This document shows, one piece after another, positions 9,826 to 21,659 of a DNA stretch of 64,000 bases. Both the position numbers and the translations under genes were made by a program. The stretch comes from Leptidea sinapis (lineage: Eukaryota > Arthropoda > Insecta > Lepidoptera > Pieridae): positions 1,798,001 through 1,862,000 of the forward strand of contig NC_066310.1 in the NCBI RefSeq assembly GCF_905404315.1, read 5' to 3'. Positions within the stretch are counted from its first letter, which is position 1. Each line of letters begins with the position of its first letter. The notes below the pieces were generated by a model that did not search any database, was not told the origin of the DNA, and saw only the letters and a program-made list of their open reading frames with translations.

Positions 9826-12004
9826 ATTCTCACGTTTTCACAATCAGCACATCGTTAGCAAAAATCAGCTCAATACATATATGACTCAAATAGCAAAATT
9901 AGAACATTTATAGAAAATGTGCATCTTATGGCAATTCCAATGAGACCCAATACAGCTTGGTTCTTGAAGGTAATCTGATTTTAATTAGGAAATTCATTTA
10001 CTGCCTTATGTATTCATGGCCAGAACAGCTGGATGACAGAATTTTCATAAGAACCCTTTTAGATTACTTGCTTTATCACCTTCATCATTATATTTTATCG
10101 CCACACTTTAAAAATACAATGATACTTAAATGAATTTTATCATGAATTATCAGCTGGTAATTAATACTTATGAACCCGAAGATCCTCTGTCTTTCAATAA
10201 TAATATTATAATGTAAAAGTTTTTTTGGATCTTCACCATTTGTTGATAATAATGCCTATGTTTGTCTGTACATAAGGATTTCTCTCGAATCTTCCTATAT
10301 CGATAACTCTTATTCATAGGAGAAAACGAGATAGGTAGCATTATACTGTGTTTTGGTACCAAGCGATCATCGTTGAAAAAGAGAGAGTAATAGTAATAAT
10401 CGAGAGTATACCTTAATATATTCTGAAGTAATGCGCACGACGTATTACATAGACACCAGGAGAACATAAATGTGGTAGCGGTGATAGTAATGTCTTTCAT
10501 ACCGGTTGAAATCATGTGTCAGCAACATGTACCAGGACTTCATATGCAGTCGCATTGTATCAACAACAAGATCAAAAGCAGTATTTGACGTATTATTCCA
10601 AAGATATATAAGGGACCATATTAAGACCGGAGTATTTATTTCATACTTTAGTTACCATAAGCATCTTGGATCATTTATCGAAAATATAAGATGAGTCTGA
10701 ATAAATCTATGTAATATATACAAATAAAATGTAAAATAATTATCAAATTTTGTATCACTATGATCATTACTAAAACCTACAATTATCCTCTTCCCGAAAT
10801 TTTACATTCGTCTCATTATCTTGAAACCAAAATACACTACACAAGTTTGTTTTTTTAAATGGACCAATCTGAAACAAAACATTTTGAAATAAAACTAAAA
10901 TTCCTAATTGGTCTGTTCTTAAGTAAATTGGGGATGACATAGAGCAAAGTTATCCTTCAGTTTGAATCCATGTAAAAAGAGCCTCAGGCTATGTAAAAAG
11001 CCTGTTACGTTAGACATTGCTACGTCTAAGCTCTAGAAACTTGTTATATTGTATAAAATAACGAACATTTTTGATTCCGTTCGAAGTATTGATTGTATTC
11101 AAAGGCGTCTCCTCTCTTCATATATCATTGAAGTATCTAATTAACTGCTTTACCTTGTTCGGTCATCCACTAGTAATTTATAAATGTCACCTTAATACGG
11201 TTGCGTCCCAACTCTATGGGCTATGCATTGTCTCTGTCTAACTGTAAATGTGTCTGAAACACAGTTCAGTGGTATTTTGCATATAAATTATGTTAATTAT
11301 TGGTGAACTACTAAATATAAAATAGTCTCGAAAATATAAAATAAGTCTTTCATTAATTATACATAGTGCCAAAAGTGGGACTACGTCAATATTGAAATAA
11401 TTGATTTAAGTAAATTGAAACATAGATATTATATAAAAAAAAAACATTCATGAATTGGAAATAAAAATAAAATAAAATTAGTGCTTACCCATTTCCATTC
11501 TAAGCGAGCAGTTCAAGTAAATTATTATTTATATTAAAAATGCTAGTTAGTTAATTTAAATATTATTTAATATCTATAAATTTATAAGTAGTTACTGTTG
11601 GATTTAATAAACTTTAAAAATTGGAATACAATATACAATTCGTTTCAGAGCCAAACAAAACTTAATCAATAAGTGACAGACAGCATTGCATTAGTGAACA
11701 GTGCTTCATTTGATTTAGATTCAGTCGGTATTGTTACCTATCTAACAGAAACAAGAACGTTCTCGATCGATCTTCACAGAAGCCAACAAAAACATATCCT
11801 ACGGAACAAGACCATAATCAAATCTCCTATTTACGAGGAAATTAAGGTGTGAACGCATGTTGCGATTAACATTCTTAAATCGCAGTACTTTTTAACGATG
11901 CATATAATTGCGATTTTATACAGTATAGAATAATGAATACACTGATAAGCAATAAATTAAGATACAAAATACATTTAGGAATTAATTTATTACATATTAT
12001 GGTA
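9826..12004. other. no gene or repeat recognised
   Basis: The longest quiet stretch of the left half. Short frames at 10168-10515 (-) and 10506-10694 (+) overlap each other and show no domain. Nothing matches other parts of the window clearly. Confidence 0.4.
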
Positions 12005-12475
12005 AGAGGCCTGATGGCATGACGTTGATTCCTTGGAGTCGTGGAAAGCCACTGGTGTGGGATGCGACTCGTGAGCGGGGGGTGCAGCGGCGGAATCTGC
12101 CGAAAGCCTAAAGCGGAGGAAATATGCATATATATATATTTGTTCCCTTTGGGGTGGAGACGATGGGTCCTTGGGGTCCATCGGCACAAAAACTCGTAAG
12201 AGCTATCCAGGCGTCTAACCGATTTAACAGGTGACCCAAGATCTGGTACTTTTGGCAAAGGATAACTTTGGCCATACAAAGAGGAAACGTTGCCAGCTTC
12301 ATGGGCACCTTACTTGCCATCTTAATGATATTGACTATTTGTAATTAATTAATTTTGTTAGATTATTTAAGTTTTATTTTATTATTATTTATATAAATAG
12401 TGTTATTAATTATTAAGTAATGTGTAAATAATTTAAAATATTGTATATAATGAAATAATAAATTTATTACAAAAA
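12003..12475 (+). mobile_element. Family-W element, coding remnant with 3' UTR and A tail
   Basis: The plus strand encodes KRPDGMTLIPWSRGKPLVWDAT, then after a deletion and a frame change ESLKRRKY, then YIFVPFGVETMGPWGPSAQK and QRITLAIQRGNVASFMGTL. These blocks line up in order with the intact-looking frame on the minus strand at 35770-36150. After a stop near 12320 comes an AT-rich UTR ending in AATAAATTTATTAC and A(7) at 12475, as expected of a retrotransposed sequence. The middle block (DTLAPSHVQVTS...) is missing. Function of the encoded peptide is unknown. Confidence 0.65.
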
Positions 12476-13475
12476 AACAGTTTCATTAGAAAATATACAC
12501 ACACGTGATGAATTCCAGCAAATAATTACAGTACGTAACAGATTCATTGAGGACGTTCATTGATTTCATTATTTTGTTAATGTCATCGATAATAGTACGA
12601 GTATGTTCTTACATTTATTCATTGCATATAAGTTATAAACAAAGTTAATACATACAGTATTAATATTTTTTGTTTATTAAGTTATTGTTCACTATAAAGG
12701 GGTATTATCAACACTGATGATACTTAAGTCATCCAACAATAAACGTCTAAGGTTTGTCCGATGACATAATGAAAAACATAGTGCATGTTTTTCATTAAAC
12801 CCTTGACTAAGTTCAGCAGCTGCTCGAATATATCTTTCTCAATTACTGTACTATAATATGTACGCCACAACTTTATTTTTAATCCCCACTGCGCTCTAAG
12901 TACACACTGTTTTCAAAAACTAAATCTGCATAATAAAATGATACACAGTACAATAATTACCTTTTATATTTACTTCTACTTTGACGCACTTTACTATTAT
13001 AACTACGTAAAACACTGTAGAATGATAGAGTTGAAGGATTAGGCTGACACTTTGAGGTGCGTTGATTTCTATAATATTTAATTTTGGAACTACCTACATA
13101 CCATAACGACATCCTTGACGACGTAGCTCAGAATGTGCGGTTCGAATTCTGGTAAGAGCAATTGAATTTCAGTATATCCTTTTCAGACTTGGATGTTCTC
13201 ATACCAAAGTGTTTATTTATCTTTGTTAAAGTATAACTTTTGTATTAAATATATCATCATATTATAGCACCCGTAGCACAGACTATGCTTTGCTTAATTT
13301 GGGACTAGATTATTTGTATGATATGCGTCACGTAAAAATATCTGAAAAGGGGTGCACTGAGGGGTAGATATATGTATATTGGTTTTATGGTAAAATATTT
13401 ATTTACTTAAGGTAAAAAATTAATCTATGACACTTGCTTAATAACTATAATTAATGGTTCTACTTGTGAGTACGA
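12476..13475. other. no gene recognised
   Basis: AT-rich. A 'gacgtagctcagaatgtgcg' and 'ggttcgaattctgg' pair near 13120-13155 hints at a decayed tRNA-derived sequence, too weak to call. Confidence 0.4.
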
Positions 13476-13715
13476 TCTCTACTATGAATCAGTTAAAATG
13501 GTTACTCGGACCAGTCCTGTAATGGTTATAGACAAATGGTTAATGGTAACTAGGACCGGACCGATTAATGTTTACACGCGTATTGCATCTCTACTATGCA
13601 TTGGTAATAAATAATAATGGTTAAAATGGTTACTCGGGCCGGTCCTGTAATCGTTAATGGTAACTAGGACCGGCCTGATCAATGGTTACCCGCGTACGGC
13701 CTTACGTTAGTAACA
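13475..13715. repeat. two-unit tandem repeat, ~120 bp unit
   Basis: Two successive units share 'atctctactatg', 'gttaaaatggttactcgg', 'ccggtcctgtaat', 'ggtaactaggaccgg' and 'tttac-cgcgta'. Within each unit, 'ggttactcggnccngtcc' and 'aactaggaccgg' are approximate inverted copies, so each can fold on itself. The tract runs into the hairpin at 13736-13775. Confidence 0.6.
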
Positions 13716-13735
13716 AATTATTGTATATATATAGT

Positions 13736-13775
13736 ATTGGAACAAAACCATGTGTTAACATGGTTTTGTTCCAAT
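13736..13775. repeat. perfect inverted repeat (17-bp arms, 6-base loop)
   Basis: ATTGGAACAAAACCATG at 13736-13752, loop TGTTAA, then its exact reverse complement at 13759-13775. It lies right after the tandem repeat and may be the tip of the same foldback element. Confidence 0.85.
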
Positions 13776-14447
13776 TAATTTTATCTACTAAGCAATATTT
13801 GTAATATAATGCTATTCGATGGATTTACTTCCAACAATATCCTTTCACAGTATAATGAAGTAAAGAAATAAGTTCTTGTAATAACTACAACAAAATAATC
13901 GCAACATGCAATGCGAGCCTTATAAACACAGAGTGATTAATCGAGCCGACGTAGTATCCACAGTATGTTTCGTTTTGCGTTCAACAATGATGGATGGTCC
14001 ACAGTCCACTAGTTAACTCGAATGCATAAGTCGTTTGTTACCGTACCGAGTGGGTACACTGATGGTCTGTGGTCCACCGATATAGTTAGCCAAGTTACCA
14101 CAATGAGAACTTTCACATTAGCCTCCCACTGGAAAATATTTAATCATGCCCATAGCAGGAAAACGTTTGTCGAAATTCAGTCCATCACACTCAAACTCTT
14201 TATCTACTAATATTGTGAAAAAAATACGTCAAGGAATAGTTTGAAACAAAAGCTCTCTCGCGAAGACCGCTGCGATCGTGACGGTCCGTATAAATCACTG
14301 ACATCATATAAGCGATGTTCGCACCGACCCTATTTTTATTCCCTATATCATGCGCTCTTATCTACATATTTGGTCCATTCTAGATGGCCACGCGGAGCTT
14401 TGAAATAATAGATAAGGTATATTTGGGTACCTACAAAAGAAGACAAA

Positions 14448-14801
14448 TCTATACTAATATTATAAAGCTGCAGTGTTTGTTTGTTTGTTTGTTTGAACGC
14501 CCTAATCTCTGGTACTACTGGTCCGATTTGAATGATTCTTTCAGTGTTGGGTAGTCCATTTATCGAGGAAGGCTATAGGTTATGTTTTTTTTTTCAAAGT
14601 TAGGGATCCGTAATAAAATTGCTATTTTGTAACACAAGGTGTAAAATTGAAAACCTATTCTTGCCTGCGCTGCAAAAACTATTGACAATAGAACAAAATG
14701 ATGTACAGGCTATAATATAGGCAAAATTTTATTACTTATAAAACTATCGCGTGATTATATTATACTTTATATGACAAAACAACGTTTGCCGGGTCAGCTA
14801 T
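14448..14801 (+). mobile_element. non-autonomous Helitron
   Basis: Starts TCTATACTAATATTATAAAG after an A at 14447. Ends in an imperfect hairpin (GACAAA/TTTGCC around ACAACG, 14773-14790) followed by GGGTCAGCTA at 14791-14800, as expected for a Helitron 3' end; the last CTAG is mutated to CTAT. No coding sequence. It contains a short TTTG repeat near 14478-14494. Confidence 0.75.
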
Positions 14802-14821
14802 GATTCATATGTTTTGAGTAA

Positions 14822-14995
14822 AACAAATTAAATCAAATCATATTTATTCAACTTACTCAAAAAATTACATGAATGTCAAAAGTTACACATTTAACACGCA
14901 ATTAACCATGTTCCACCGCTTAAGAAAAAGGTTGAACTTTAATGAGAAGCAGTGTCAAAAATGTCACTGTCAATTTTTAAATTAATATTTACAGC
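14822..14995 (-). mobile_element. LINE-G 3' end
   Basis: In reverse orientation it matches the end seen at 37765-37880, 47575-47735 and 51585-51735: 'cttctcattaa-gt-caacc', a TGACAT block, then 'aataaat-tgatttgattt'. Non-coding 3' UTR. Confidence 0.55.
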
Positions 14996-14999
14996 GTCA

Positions 15000-15524
15000 T
15001 CCATTTTTCGAAAACTTTTGATTGCGAATGCGAAATATAAAAGCTTTTTTTTTGGGATTTTATGACCTGGTAACTAAGACCTTTAAGTCAAGTCTTTTTT
15101 TATTATCTAAATATGTATACTTTTCATTTCACAGTTCACTTATCACTTCACTTTATTTTATATTGTTAGAATTGTATTCTTAATATATTTATATAATGGT
15201 TTATAACTTCTTTTGTCTCTTAATAATTGATCAAGTGGAGGCGGGCGGGATGGAAATATAAAAGCGATGCAACAAAAATACTAAAACGTTTCGATTTACT
15301 CGAGAAAGTTAAAAAACTAAATCCGTATTTACCCATACACACTATGTATAAATACAATAATTAAAAAGCTTATAATTAATTAATGATGATGAATGATAAT
15401 TTATTTATTTATTTAAAACATCAGAAAATCCACAGAACTTAAATTAGGTTATAATAATACTATTTTGTAGAACTTACATCGAATAACGGATTTACAATAT
15501 TTATAATAATACATGATATTAGTT
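15000..15524. other. no gene recognised
   Basis: AT-rich; short TTTA/ATTT runs near 15390-15420. No supportable feature. Confidence 0.35.
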
Positions 15525-15531
15525 CGTGCGT

Positions 15532-15596
<65 letters not shown>

Positions 15597-15605
15597 TGTG
15601 TTTGT
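15525..15605. repeat. (TG)n microsatellite
   Basis: About 75 bases of alternating TG with a few TTTG and ACG interruptions at the edges. Confidence 0.95.
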
Positions 15606-16249
15606 GAATTACTCTAAATTTAACCTTCCTTTAGATTTTACTAACACTCCTTTTGATGATGATAAATATTATGATAATATACATTATTATATCTAGAAAT
15701 AATTTATTTAAAAATTTCAGACTAAGCAGAGGATTCGATAACAGGATGGTGCAACCTTCACAATTAGCACCCGATCACGTACGCATGGTCCAACCATCAT
15801 TTACCTCGATCATATTTTAAGGAACGAAGAAATTCACACCACGACACCAAGCAATGACGTATTTTGATGATTGTTTATTCCCTAGATCTGAAACCATCTC
15901 AGCCCTATGCTATACTCAACTCAGCTAATACAGAAAACTCAAAAGCGGCCGTTACGAGTAAAACAGACGTGAAATGGAATTGCTATTTATAAAAAGGATC
16001 ATTCGCTACAGTGGCGTCTCTTAAAATAAATAGAAATAATGATATAGTTTAATAATAAATATTTTCTAATCCTATCAATAAACAGCATTATTTATAAATA
16101 ATACCTATTTATTACATTATGTTATGGCTACAAATAGTTATTAGTTTTTTTCTTTTTTTTAGACAATAATATTTTGTTGTCATTTTTGCCCCTGTTTGGT
16201 TGATAGTACAGTCCAAAAATAAAATTACTAGTGAAAGTTCGATGATTTT
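15606..16249. other. no gene recognised
   Basis: AT-rich, no frame or repeat match that I can support. Confidence 0.35.
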
Positions 16250-16680
16250 TTTTTATGGAATAGGAGGACAAACGAGCGTACGGGTCACCTGTTGTTTAGT
16301 GATCACCGCCGCCCACAATCTCTTGCAACACCAGAGGAATCACAGGAGCGTTGCCGGCCTTTAAGGAAGGTGTACGCGCTTTTTTTGAAGGTACCCATGT
16401 CGTATCGTCCCGGAAACACCGCACAAGGAAGTTCATTCCACAGCTTTGTAGTACGTGGAAGAAAGCTCCTTGAATACCGCACTTTGGAGGACCGCCACAC
16501 ATCCAGATGGTGAGGATGATAACCTAACTTGTGGCGTATCGTGCGAAGGTGGAATTCGGCGGCAGGAATCAGGTTAAACAGCTCTTCGGAACACTCCCCG
16601 TGATAAATGCGGTAGAAGACATACAATGAAGCGACGTCTCTACGCAACGCCAAGTGATCCAGCCGTTCACAGAGCACTGG
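16250..16680 (-). mobile_element. LINE-B 3' end with C-terminal ORF
   Basis: Best LINE-B copy. The minus strand (16677 down to 16303) encodes 124 residues: LDHLALRRDVASLYVFYRIYHGECSEELF, then HLRTIRHKLGYHPH, WRSSKVRYSRSFLPRTTKLWNELP and VFPGRYDMGTFKKSAYTFLKGRQR. This 'LWN-LP...VFP-YDM--FK' pattern is the C-terminus of a large group of insect non-LTR retrotransposon polyproteins. The sense strand ends in CCTATTCCATAAAAAAA at ~16250, a tail like that of SINE-A. The catalytic part is missing. Confidence 0.75.
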
Positions 16681-16750
16681 GAAATTAGAAGTATATTAGA
16701 ATTATTATTCACAAATTTCTAAAATATACAAATTAGATGTTTATAGTAAG

Positions 16751-17076
16751 CTAGCTGACCCAGCAAACGTTGTATTGCCATATAAAGTAATCAAAACAAT
16801 TCAATAATTAAACATTTGGGTACATCAAACATCGTACATAAAATTTATAATACTATAACAATCATTATATTCGATTCCCATCTTGCAACTCTATTGCGTG
16901 TCTGTGGATGGAATAGAATAATATTAAAATCGCGATACAAATATATGTGTTGATCGTAGACGGGTGACAATTTGAAATTGTATGATTATTTTAATGCTGA
17001 ATCATAATAATAAATCATATACATATCGGAGGAGTTTGGTAACAAACACCGGGACACGAGAATCTTATATATAAGA
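16751..17076 (-). mobile_element. non-autonomous Helitron
   Basis: On the minus strand it starts with TC at 17076-17075 (preceded by A) and ends with the family's GTTTGCTGGGTCAGCTAG at 16751-16768. The 3' hairpin is GGCAATACAACGTTTGCT, with one mismatch. The base after the CTAG is C rather than T, a likely mutation. About 326 bp, non-coding. Confidence 0.65.
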
Positions 17077-17940
17077 TATTAAACTTATTACAGCCATTAA
17101 ACTGAATAAGACGTTTATGCTCAATATTGTTTTATCATTACAGTAGTAAAACTTAAAACAAATACGAAGGTGTAAGAATTAACTTGAGAGTAAAAAATAA
17201 ACAACAAATAAATATTTTCTGGTTTCGAGGAAACATTAAAATACATAATGAAACCATTGATCTTGTAACAAAATTAAAAATTAATCATATCTTCAATAAT
17301 AACCCAAGAACATGCAAGACTTTCATACATGCCTTCTCCACTTTTCTGGGCTCTGGAACTCATGCAGAATATCACGTTTCAAAAACATAATTCAGCAATA
17401 ACTAACGCGAAGTAGCAGTAGAGTGGACCGCAGCGGCCATTTTATATCGCCGTTTATTTAAAATATATACTCTATGTACTTTTTCATTGATCTGGATGCT
17501 TATGGTGGATGCTGGTAAGGCTCATAAGGGTCGTGGTGACGCTGGAGTTTTAACAATTATTTATGTAAAATATTTTCGTTCTGGTAACTATACTGGTTCC
17601 GAAGGCCCACGCACTCGTTATTTCATTCGGCTAAGATTCGTAGGTGAACCAGTGGTTGGAAGAATTATGGCCCGTTGCTGTTTTCTGGTGACCAATGACA
17701 GAGGTCGAGTGAGCCTATCGCTAAGTAAAGTCGGCTCCCTAATTGGTTACTTGATCTTGGTGATGTGAGGCACGGACCACGGCCAAGCTACGATAATATG
17801 ATATCGTCAGGTCCTGACCTGTCCATTAGTTATGTATGGTATTTCAGCAACAGCAACTTTGGTTGTACTTCAATAGGTAGCATTTCTAGATGTTTACGAT
17901 GATGCGTAGATACGTCATTGTAGTGGCTGACTCATTCCTA
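17077..17940. other. no gene recognised
   Basis: Contains an ORF at 17487-17768 (93 codons) on the plus strand without a recognisable motif. The context gives no sign of splice sites or a gene, so it is not called. Confidence 0.4.
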
Positions 17941-18345
17941 AACATAACTAAATAAACAACCAACTTCAAAATACTATTTCAAAACAATAGAATATGCACT
18001 AAAAAGTAAGAAAAGGATTGCCAATTCTTCTATAACTTAATTATCAACTTATCAACAACATATGAAATGAAAAATATAAGACAATTTGGATGTTAAGAAA
18101 TATCAATGGCTTCACGTACCATAATGACAACTATGATACTATGTGATACTATTCTCGGCTTCTGTCAACCGCAGTCCCCCTGGAAACGTGCTCTGCAAAG
18201 CCAACGAAACGCTGGTTAAAAGTTAAATAATAATAATAATAATAATAAAGCAACTTTTTCGGAAAAACCTAATGCAAAAATACAGTTACAATTACACGCG
18301 TCATCCTTTAAAAAGTATTTTAATTAAAAATAAAAAGTCATTAAT
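17941..18345 (+). mobile_element. Family-F repeat, split by an insertion
   Basis: Left part (17950-18010: 'aacaaccaacttcaaaatac', 'aaaacaatagaatatgcact', 'aaaaagtaagaaaa') and right part (18265-18340: 'aaacctaatgcaaaaatac', 'attacacgcgtcatcc') are the two ends of Family-F. The middle holds a foreign LINE 3' end with an (AAT)n tail at about 18150-18250. Confidence 0.55.
18150..18250 (+). mobile_element. LINE 3' fragment with (AAT)n tail
   Basis: The plus strand reads WKRALQSQRNAG then a short UTR and an (AAT)7-8 tail at ~18225-18248. The tail and position inside Family-F mark it as an insertion. Confidence 0.4.
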
Positions 18346-19050
18346 GAAAATGGTAATGAAATTAATCGTATGTTAAAATAACAAATAAAATAGTAAAACA
18401 CTTTCAGATAACGTCTTCACGTTATTTTAAAAACAAATGAATGAAAACATTCAACGATATTATAAAACGAAATATTTTGAAATTTATGATATTCAAGCAT
18501 CAATAATACAAGCAAATATGCTTTTAATTAAACAAATATCGAAACGGGCGCCGCTTCCATTCGGAAATGAATTCGTTTAGATTTCAGTTCGTGAGTGATT
18601 TTTATGCACGATTTATGTTTTGATATAAAGTGCTGATTTCAAATACGTAAAGCGTACAGGGAGGTAGGTGGAGAATACATTATAGCTGGGAGATATTTTG
18701 GCATCATTTAACTTATATTATTTCTGTGTTCTTATTTTCTTTAAAAGAGATAAGTAACTTCTAAATGACTTCCTGCGATCTCTCTGACTGTCTTGCAAGA
18801 TCCTTTTTCTCAGGAAGGCGGGGCGTTGTCGGCGTGAAGGCGCGAGTTTGAAACTTATAGTAATGTCTACATGAGTCTTTCTGAAAAACTACAAAGTCAA
18901 GGATATAAGTCGATCCAATCGAATTAGTATAAGGATAAGACGATCTTATAGCAAGATAATACGTGACGCAATTTTAATCTGTCAAGGTGTGCGTGGTTAC
19001 AAATACGAATTGAAATATTTAACCCACTTCAAAAGAGGTCTCAATTCGTC
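18346..19050. other. no gene recognised
   Basis: AT-rich with two less AT-rich patches (18540-18600 and 18795-18850). No frame supports a gene; regulatory function cannot be judged from sequence alone. Confidence 0.35.
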
Positions 19051-19054
19051 GGTA

Positions 19055-19330
19055 TGTTTTTTTATGTTTGTTACCTCAAAACTTTCGACTGGGTGACCCG
19101 ATTTTGATGATTATTTTTTTATTTGAAAGCTGGTGCTTCCCGTATGGTCCAATTGTAATTTGGTCCAGATCTATGGCATCCAGGAAAAAACCATAAAAGT
19201 CTTAAATTTGCTGTACATAGGTATAGCAAAGTGGATGATAAATTTACGAATAACTCAATATCGCGCCAACCGATTTCGATGATTCTTTCTTTATTGGAAA
19301 GGATATACTTCATAAAGATACTTTGATGAG
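19055..19330 (+). repeat. dispersed-repeat-like region with internal near-duplicate phrases
   Basis: Two similar phrases, 'gacccgattttgatgatt-ttt' at ~19095 and 'aaccgatttcgatgattctttc' at ~19268, occur ~170 bases apart, with 'gatgagtttagatgagagatgatgag' microrepeats at the right edge. Wording of this kind is common in lepidopteran transposons, but I cannot place it in a class. Confidence 0.35.
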
Positions 19331-19684
19331 TTTAGATGAGAGATGATGAGAGTTGATGAGTTTGGTTAGGTTCTGATTACGGAATCAATATCGAAGTGAC
19401 GGAACTCTTCAATTCTTAGAAGCAAATTAATGTTAGTAAGCCAAATCTTTTTTATGCTATCCGCTATATTGAAGTCATCTACCATAACATATTATTATGG
19501 TCAAGTAATTGTCGTAGTAGAATATGATGATCAATGGGACTCCTTCACGACTTAAAGTAAGGGTGCGATCTGTGGCAGAAATACTAACTGTCAATAATCA
19601 AATTGAAAATCGCTTACGCTCATTGCTACATTGAAGAATTTAGTGTATCTTATCTACATATATTTAGACAAATTGTTAGTTAGT

Positions 19685-19935
19685 GTACTTCAAATTCTTA
19701 ACAACTTAAAATTATTTCACAACAATAGATATGATATGCACTAAAAAGTATAAAAATAATTGCGTATTTTTATACAATCTAATTATATAATCTAATTCTA
19801 GTTAGGATTATTATAATTTTTGGAGTCGGTTCCTAAATGTAAGTTTTACGCAAAAACCTAATGAAAATACACAGTTTGTAATTATACGCGTTTTAATCCC
19901 TTATAAAGTATTTTATTCGAACTGGAATGTTAGAT
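19685..19935 (+). mobile_element. Family-F repeat
   Basis: Contains the family blocks 'tatgcactaaaaagtataaa', 'gcgtatttttatacaatcta', 'taattctagttaggattatt', 'cctaatgaaaatacacag' and 'attatacgcgttttaatccc'. The GC-rich core found in the 32.4 and 36.8 kb copies is absent. Confidence 0.6.
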
Positions 19936-20367
19936 GGAAAATCAAAGTGTCAAATCAAATCAAATTGGTTTTGACATCACTAATAGCCTATCTTTATAAA
20001 ATGTAATAGGAGTTAATTTGGAACAAAAATTAAAAGCTTTTTGCCAAATTCGTATTTATTTGTAGCCAATGAAATCAGTTTTGCATATGTACGAGTTTTT
20101 CCTCATTGGTTCCCTTACTAAAAAAGTAAAAGGGCACGTTCACTTATTGTAACTATTCCGTGCTTCCACCAAATCTCCAATTCGTCACTGGAGTCTTACA
20201 ATTCGTAGGGCTATTTTGATAACATGGTTTCTACTTCGAATAACCTCATTTCTCGTTCAAACAGCCCTCTCGATTTCACTTTGAATGATCTTGAGCTTGA
20301 AGCCCATGTGTGACTACGTCTGACTTCCATTTACCACCAATGGTATTGCGGACCACAAAATATCAAA

Positions 20368-20530
20368 GAAAAAGTCAAATAAACTTTATTCAAATAGGCT
20401 GAAACTGAGGCCTTTGAATCGTCTTTTATAGTATTTAATTTAAATTACTGAATCTACAATATGTTCGGACAAAGAAGAGCTCGTGAGAAGAACATACAAG
20501 AAACTCAACAGTTCCACTCTTTTGCAACCA
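20368..20530 (-). mobile_element. LINE/SINE 3' end, 'gactttgactttga' type
   Basis: Starts 'aaagtcaaataaactttatt' and continues with 'gaaactgaggcctttgaatc'. It is in the reverse orientation of the copy at 1905-1985 and similar to 54103-54180. Confidence 0.5.
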
Positions 20531-20827
20531 ATATATGCATCATGTTAAAAGCTTAAAAGCATTTAAATACGAATTATTTCATAAAAAGTATAAACTGTAT
20601 AAATATAAATTATCATCCCTTTCATGCAGCTTTCAAAAGTTGATCCATCCTTAATGGATTTAAAAGATTGACACACTGAAAAATATGAATATTATATACA
20701 TTAAAGTAAAACGGGAGTATCTGTAATAAAAAAAGCTGAAAGCCATTTTGCAGTTAGCTAATTATGTGCATGTAGCATACTAACTACGCAGTAGTAATTA
20801 TAATTCTCAAAAATAACACTTACCTAA

Positions 20828-21009
20828 TCTATATATATATAAGAGATTTCCACGTATATAGTCACTCATCACGATATCTCTGGAACCATTAGGCGTAGAG
20901 AATTGAAATTTGGTAGGAATATTCCTTTCGCCGAGTAAAGGTCAGCTAAGATTTTACGAAATTCCACCCGCGCGATTTTTTTTTTTTATATGTCTGTCGG
21001 GTCAGCTAG
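20828..21009 (+). mobile_element. short non-autonomous Helitron (182 bp)
   Basis: A at 20827, then TCTATATATATATAAG, and an end GTCTGTCGGGTCAGCTAG at 20992-21009 followed by T. These are the A^TC...CTAG^T boundaries expected of Helitrons. The interior resembles 9345-9560. Non-coding. Confidence 0.78.
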
Positions 21010-21369
21010 TTAGTAATAATTATAACTTCTTACCACAAATAAAATCTAATCTACGAATTTTGAACTACACTTGATCAATTTGTTACTAAATTATAAATAT
21101 ATATATATATATAAATTAATATAGTCCGTGCAAGTTGTTAGAAGGAAAATATAATCTATAAGCAACATTTTATATTATTTGATATTCATTGATCTCTTTT
21201 AAACGATCACGACTTATATTAAAATCTGCAATAGGGAACGATTTGAGGCAGAATGGAAACTAAACTGATTTAGATTTGATTTGACTTACAGAAGCTGTTG
21301 TGGAATAGTTGAACACCCACTGTGTTATATTTGTATGTCATCCCCCACTCATGGGATTGTTTAAAAAAA

Positions 21370-21480
21370 AAAATGTTCGAAAATTTTTGTTTGATGGGAT
21401 TTAAACCCGCGGCTTCTAAGATAACGCCTCCAGCACTCTTAGCCCAACGGGTGCTACGCTAAGCCAATCGTCAGAAACTT
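21370..21480 (-). mobile_element. tRNA-like SINE fragment
   Basis: Read on the minus strand, it runs from 'ggcttagcgtagcacccg' through 'gaagccgcgggtttaaatcc', which looks like a degraded tRNA with a B-box-like motif, followed by an A-rich end. No cloverleaf good enough for a tRNA gene. Confidence 0.4.
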
Positions 21481-21659
21481 CACCGTTCATAAATCTTGGT
21501 TTTCAACTCTTCAGTAGTAGTTTCAACTACACGATAGATAAAAAAAAGACTTCAGATAATTCAGACAGTTTCTCTTAAATCTCAACAGTCACCATTTAAA
21601 CACCGACCGTGTATACGTAATATTGCAAGGTTAAAGTAAACCCAAAAGTTTTTTTTTTT

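Noticed and set aside
13120..13160. Possible tRNA ('tagctcagaatgtgcggttcgaattc')
   Set aside because: The D-arm-like and T-arm-like pieces are adjacent without an anticodon arm; no cloverleaf is possible.
13475..13715. CRISPR-like array
   Set aside because: Only two long imperfect units with no constant short repeat or spacers; no cas genes anywhere.
17487..17768. 93-codon plus-strand frame considered as an exon
   Set aside because: No recognisable motif, no convincing splice sites, no repeat match.
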